From contig DAOWKF010000127.1 in assembly GCA_030640045.1 (NCBI GenBank), forward strand, positions 1 to 8,766: DNA of 8,766 nucleotides, written 5' to 3'. Positions 5,038-8,766 of this stretch are shown one piece after another. Made by a program: the position numbers and the translations under genes. The notes under the pieces are model-generated. The model searched no databases. It worked only from the letters and a program-made list of their open reading frames with translations, and was not told where the DNA came from. This DNA comes from Candidatus Omnitrophota bacterium (GTDB lineage Bacteria; NPL-UPA2; BS750m-G34). How positions within the stretch are numbered: position 1 is the stretch's first letter; each line of letters opens with the position of its first letter.

Positions 5038-7391
5038 ATTACGACCGGCTGTGTCTTCCCTTTGACTGTAGTCTCACCTAATTTTTTTACTTCTGCCAGG
5101 TTTTTTACCTTTTCATATGTAGATTGGGTCAGGATAATACGGACATTATAGTCACGCGTCAGGGCCTCGACCCGCGCGCCGAGATTGACCTCATCCCCTA
5201 TAACAGTGTAATCTAAGCGGTTTGTTGACCCCATATTCCCTACCATCATCTGCCCTGTATTTATCCCCACGCCAAAATCAAGCGGTTCCTTTCCTTCCCG
5301 TTTCCATTTTTCCTGTAGTTTCTTTAATTCCTCGAACATCTCCAGGCTGGTTTTTACAGCCATCTCAGCGTGGTTTATTGGTTTTTTTATTGCCGGGGCA
5401 CCAAAAAAGGCGACAATCTCATCTCCTACGTATTTGTCCAGGGTGCCGTTATATTTAAGGATGACATTAGTCATAACATCCAGATATTCATTGAGGATGT
5501 GGATGACCTCTTCAGGTGCGCGTTTTTCACAATACGTGGTAAAGCTCCTGATGTCAGAGAATAAAACTGTGAGCTCCTGCCTTTTTCCGCCCAGCCCTAA
5601 TTTACCAGGGTCAGCTAAAATTTCATCCATAACTTTCGGGGAGAGATAGTGGCTAAAGGCCTTTCTGACCCATTTCTTTTCCTTTTCTTCACTAATATAG
5701 CGGTAACTGGTTATGGTTATGTAAGATGATATGATTAAGCCCATGGGTGCGGCCATATTGATAGCTACCCCGTGTTTTTGAAAGAGATACTGCCCCAGGA
5801 CAATGAAAATACCAAGTAATACGAAACTTGTTGACATGCCTTTCCGCGGGGAGAGCATGGGGGTAATAATAGCTATTACTAAGCTGGCGAGCAAAAAAAT
5901 AGAACAATTAACCAGCGGAGATGCCAGCATTATAAAACGTTGAGTGAGGATAGTATTTAATAGATTGCTGTGTAAGCCAACCATGGGATAGTCAGGCTGA
6001 ATCGGGATGGGTCTTCTGTCGTGGGCCCCGGTTGCGGTTAGTCCGACAAAGCATGCTTTACCTTTGACAAGACGTGTGATTTTATCCTTTAATTCTTTTT
6101 CTTTTTTTCTCTGAAAGTCTATTACTCTATATTCCTCTTTTAGTTCCGTTGCATTTGACCGTTGTATATTTCTTTCCAGAAATTCGAAGATATCTCTTTT
6201 TGCCTGCTCTATCTCTTCGAGTGAACTCTCCTTATTAACACGCTTTAATCTTTCCGAGGTATATTTGCTGTCAAGCAGGAGAAGATTTTTCTCCAGCAAA
6301 TTTCTTATTTGTTTTAGTTCGATAATCCCGACAAATGGGATGTGTTTAAATGCCTTCTCCCACTTTCCGGCCCAGTGGATAATCATATGCATTTTTTCGT
6401 CTACAGGTAGAACTATTTCATCTTTTCCCGCCACGGCAGCCATGCCTGTAATTTTTATATATTTATCAGAGACTATTTCTATTGCCTGATCAGGTGTTTT
6501 GGTAAGGGTAAGAAAACTGGAGAAAGCAAGCTGGGGAAAGAGGCTGCCTTTATATTCCCAGATGAGGGGGATGCGGCGCATAACGCCGTCTCTGTCCAGC
6601 GAACCCGCGGAGACGAAACCTGTGCCTGTTATATTTTTAAAAAATGTCTCGATCGACAGCGAAAGAAGCCCGCTTTTATATAAATTTTCTTTTTTCTTTA
6701 AATTTTCATACTTTATCGGCAGGGAAAATCTTTTTTTAAATAATGCCTCTTCCTGCGGGCTAATTTTTTTTTGGGTTTCTTCTTGCGGGAAAATGAACGG
6801 AATAAATACATTATGTCCCCGCTTGATAGCCTCCGCCATTAATTCATCATGGTCAAGAATAGTTTCATCTAATTTTTTTAAAAGGTAAGAACTCCTTCCC
6901 TCTACCCCTTCTTTTAGCTGGGAAAGGTAAGTAGAGATATCCTTGGGAGAAGCCCCCCTGGAAGCCTCTTTAGCTATTTTATCTGTATCTTTTCCTACTT
7001 CATCTAATCTCTCTTTTATTTCATCTCTCAGGTTTAACGAGATCATGTTTCGGTCCACTGTAGGATGGCTTGGTTCTAAAAAATGGATATCAAAGACAAT
7101 TGCCTCACTGCCGCACTCTGTAAGGATATCAATTAAATCGGCATAATATTTCCTCGGGCACGGAAATCCCAGTTTCCTTAGGGTCTCATCGTCTATATCA
7201 ATGTGCACGATTTTTCCCGAGCAAGGCGGCTGCGGCTCCAGCACGAAACGGAGATCCAGCATTTTGAGCTCCAGGGTTTCATAGACAGCCCTTAGGGGAG
7301 GGATTTGATAGAGGATAAAAAAGAGGATTATTATTCCCAGGGTAATAATCAGGCTCGCCAGCGCCCTTTTCTTTTCCTTGGATAAATTCAT
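5010..7391 (-). CDS. CHASE2-domain class III adenylate cyclase
   Basis: This membrane receptor is predicted to make cAMP from ATP. Numbered from ATG 7391 (793 residues), it has a membrane helix at 10-28, an extracytoplasmic CHASE2 sensor to about 485 (ending with VGLTATGAHDRR and GLHSNLLNTIL), three membrane helices (about 488-560) and a cyclase domain (about 602-790). Metal ligands D613 (FSDIRSFT) and D657 (YVGDEIVAFFGAP), adenine-selecting K653 and T729, and transition-state N736 and R740 (VNLGAR) are all present. An active K/T-type adenylate cyclase is therefore expected. The sensor has two long charged insertions, about 107-182 and 359-442. A TTG at 7404-7406 would add 5 residues but has no binding site; the ATG has a weak GGAA upstream. 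The stop lies inside the convergent comEC gene. The decarboxylase gene ends 56-71 nt upstream, so co-transcription is possible. The sensed ligand is unknown. Confidence 0.93.
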   Translation of the reverse strand: MNLSKEKKRALASLIITLGIIILFFILYQIPPLRAVYETLELKMLDLRFVLEPQPPCSGKIVHIDIDDETLRKLGFPCPRKYYADLIDILTECGSEAIVFDIHFLEPSHPTVDRNMISLNLRDEIKERLDEVGKDTDKIAKEASRGASPKDISTYLSQLKEGVEGRSSYLLKKLDETILDHDELMAEAIKRGHNVFIPFIFPQEETQKKISPQEEALFKKRFSLPIKYENLKKKENLYKSGLLSLSIETFFKNITGTGFVSAGSLDRDGVMRRIPLIWEYKGSLFPQLAFSSFLTLTKTPDQAIEIVSDKYIKITGMAAVAGKDEIVLPVDEKMHMIIHWAGKWEKAFKHIPFVGIIELKQIRNLLEKNLLLLDSKYTSERLKRVNKESSLEEIEQAKRDIFEFLERNIQRSNATELKEEYRVIDFQRKKEKELKDKITRLVKGKACFVGLTATGAHDRRPIPIQPDYPMVGLHSNLLNTILTQRFIMLASPLVNCSIFLLASLVIAIITPMLSPRKGMSTSFVLLGIFIVLGQYLFQKHGVAINMAAPMGLIISSYITITSYRYISEEKEKKWVRKAFSHYLSPKVMDEILADPGKLGLGGKRQELTVLFSDIRSFTTYCEKRAPEEVIHILNEYLDVMTNVILKYNGTLDKYVGDEIVAFFGAPAIKKPINHAEMAVKTSLEMFEELKKLQEKWKREGKEPLDFGVGINTGQMMVGNMGSTNRLDYTVIGDEVNLGARVEALTRDYNVRIILTQSTYEKVKNLAEVKKLGETTVKGKTQPVVIYELLSLKG

Positions 7392-7462
7392 GGTATGGAA
7401 TTCCAAAACATTATTTCAACCACTGAAAATCATGTTAAAGTTATCATGGAGCGATTTTCTTG

Positions 7463-8632
7463 CTAAACCATTATAATTTTTGCGGGGGGAAAACCGTTGA
7501 AACCGGCAGTGGCGCTCGCACATGAATAGGCGCCGATATTTTTCACGTAAATCACGTCATTTACATAAAGCTCGGGTATTTCGCAATTCTCTGAAAGGGT
7601 GTCGAAGGAATCGCAGGTAGGTCCGGCGAGTGTGCTTAAAAATTTCTGACCGCGTCTCAGTGTCTTGAACTCATATCTGCAGTGGTCAAACACCATGCCG
7701 GAGAAATCAGTATAGATACCGTCATTAAGGTAATAATAATTTTTATTATTGCGGAAGGTCCTTCCTATAACCTGCGTAACCAGGATCCCGGCAGGCCCCA
7801 CCAGGAACCTGCCCGGTTCAGCGATGAATTTAACATTTTTATCGAAACGGCGTTTCAGCTCGCGTCGGACCTGAGACCCCATTCTTTCGAAATTTATTCC
7901 TATCTCATTGTCAAAATGTTGAATCGGAAAGCCGCCGCCAATGTCTAAAATTTTTAAAGGGAACCCGTTTTCTTTTGCCTCTTCAAAAATCTCCTCGGCT
8001 ATTTCAATCGCCTGCAGATAGTTTTCAACGTTTGTAGCCTGCGAACCCACATGGAAGCTGACACCTGCAGGGACTAATCCCAATGACTTTGCCTTGCGCA
8101 GGAAAAAGAATGCCTGTTCCTGGTCGGCACCGAATTTAAGGGAGAGAGCAACCACGCTTCCCTGGTTATCTACCTTAATACGAACAAGTACATGGGCGCC
8201 GGGGAAATACTTGGCGAGCTTGTAAAGTTCCGGCTCATTATCAAAGGTCATAAGTTTGACCCTTCGCCTTCTGGCAAATGCGATGTCTTCGGGGGTTTTT
8301 ATAGTATTAGCAAAGATAATTTTTTGAGGTGAAGCCCCGAGCGCCAGGACCTGTTTCATCTCAGGAGCGCTTGCTACGTCAAAACTTGTGCCAAGCTTGA
8401 TAAAAGTTTTAATGACACCCGGGTGAGGGTTGGCCTTTATGGCGTAGAAAGGAATGACATCGGGTAAACATTTGCGAAAACGGCGGTATTGTTTTTCTAA
8501 GACCGAGCGCCTGATAAGCATGAATGGAGTGCGGTGTCTTTTTAACGCGAGTCTTATAAGACTCTCAACACCATTTACGCCGGATTTAGACCTGGACTGT
8601 TTCGAGTTTTTCCGGGGCGCGCTCATATGCAT
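7463..8632 (-). CDS. Fold-III PLP-dependent ornithine/lysine-type decarboxylase
   Basis: This 389-residue protein belongs to the alanine racemase-like (fold III) group that includes eukaryotic-type ornithine decarboxylase and bacterial lysine/ornithine decarboxylases. The PLP lysine is K66 in PFYAIKANPHPGV. Cofactor-binding motifs are SFHVGSQ (H194), DIGGGFP (230-236) and EPGR (272-275). Dimer-partner active-site motifs are GPTCDSFD (338-345, C341 and D342) and IGAYSCASA with Y369. YLNDGIYTDF and FDH (D316) match the substrate region of ornithine decarboxylase, favouring ornithine, with lysine possible. The product would be putrescine or cadaverine. Diaminopimelate decarboxylase is less likely given the GPTCDSFD form and the short length. 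The N-terminus is a basic, probably disordered tail (about 4-18). GAGAAAGG at 8637-8644 lies 4 nt before this ATG; a second ATG at 8624-8626 would start two codons later. The start overlaps the preceding gene by 47 bp. Confidence 0.88.
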   Translation of the reverse strand: MHMSAPRKNSKQSRSKSGVNGVESLIRLALKRHRTPFMLIRRSVLEKQYRRFRKCLPDVIPFYAIKANPHPGVIKTFIKLGTSFDVASAPEMKQVLALGASPQKIIFANTIKTPEDIAFARRRRVKLMTFDNEPELYKLAKYFPGAHVLVRIKVDNQGSVVALSLKFGADQEQAFFFLRKAKSLGLVPAGVSFHVGSQATNVENYLQAIEIAEEIFEEAKENGFPLKILDIGGGFPIQHFDNEIGINFERMGSQVRRELKRRFDKNVKFIAEPGRFLVGPAGILVTQVIGRTFRNNKNYYYLNDGIYTDFSGMVFDHCRYEFKTLRRGQKFLSTLAGPTCDSFDTLSENCEIPELYVNDVIYVKNIGAYSCASATAGFNGFPPAKIIMV

Positions 8633-8765
8633 TTAACCTTTCTCTTGCATCCACCAGGAATGTGGTAAATTGCCAGATGTCCTTTTCTTCGGGTTTGGCA
8701 ATATCGAACTTGGTGAATTTTGTATTAAGGTTTTTTAGCGGGGTCCAATCAACTGCTTTTGAAAC
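8586..8765 (-). CDS. Unrecognised protein, C-terminal 59 residues only (5' truncated)
   Basis: Reading leftward from the window edge, this - strand frame is open for 59 codons and ends at TAA (8588-8586). It gives a hydrophilic tail beginning VSKAVDWTPLKNLNTKF, with KPEEKDIWQFTTFLVDARER in the middle and ending YERAPEKLETVQV. I do not recognise the family. No membrane segment or known motif is visible. Support for it being real comes from its good amino-acid composition, its running to the edge with no stop, and its stop lying 47 bp inside the decarboxylase gene, a spacing typical of translationally coupled genes. It is probably co-transcribed with the decarboxylase and may share its pathway, but that is inference. 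Confidence 0.6.
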   Translation of the reverse strand, partial: VSKAVDWTPLKNLNTKFTKFDIAKPEEKDIWQFTTFLVDARERLNAYERAPEKLETVQV

Positions 8766-8766
8766 A

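Noticed and set aside
6499..6888. 129-codon open frame on the + strand opposite the cyclase gene
   Set aside because: It is antisense to the strongly supported CHASE2 coding frame, shows no recognisable domain, and has a serine/phenylalanine-rich composition typical of a shadow frame.
7407..7462. Promoter for the cyclase gene in the gap after the decarboxylase
   Set aside because: An AATAAT-like -10 box can be found on the - strand, but the matching -35 box is poor (about 3 of 6). In such AT-rich sequence that is expected by chance.
7463..8632. Diaminopimelate decarboxylase (lysA)
   Set aside because: The fold is shared, but GPTCDSFD, FDH and the compact length fit ornithine/lysine decarboxylases better, and no lysine-synthesis genes are nearby.

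Overview
This window is a gene-dense piece of a bacterial chromosome with moderate GC. It has two blocks of genes pointing at each other. The + strand block (1-5037) holds the end of a family 2 glycosyltransferase, a HAD-IIA (NagD-like) phosphatase, lepA (elongation factor 4), lepB (signal peptidase I) and comEC (DNA-uptake channel, here without a C-terminal hydrolase domain). The - strand block (8766-5010, read right to left) holds the end of an unrecognised gene, a fold-III PLP-dependent decarboxylase of the ornithine/lysine decarboxylase family, and a CHASE2-domain adenylate cyclase. The blocks meet tail to tail, and comEC and the cyclase gene overlap by 28 bp. There is no gene-free stretch above 60 bp and no tRNA, rRNA, CRISPR array or transposase.

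The gene set is mostly housekeeping: translation fidelity, protein secretion, DNA uptake, cAMP signalling and polyamine synthesis. Spacing is very tight. lepB ends 3 nt before comEC, lepA and the phosphatase nearly abut, and the decarboxylase starts inside the gene before it. This suggests operons with translational coupling. The compact layout, the Gram-negative-type proteins and, from memory, the peptides encoded by the palindromic repeats resemble candidate phyla such as Omnitrophota. This placement is an inference and needs a marker-gene tree; lepA would serve.

The most unusual content is a set of palindromic, dispersed-repeat-like elements lying inside or at the edge of coding sequence without breaking it. 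Two are in frame in comEC: one of about 52 bp in the OB-fold region, and one of about 82 bp with a nested double palindrome in the linker before the membrane channel. A third sits at the phosphatase/lepA junction. It supplies the last codons and stop of one gene and the ribosome binding site of the next, and it can fold into alternative hairpins. This parallels the Rickettsia palindromic elements that insert in frame into genes. Also notable are two large charged, helical insertions in the sensor domain of the cyclase.
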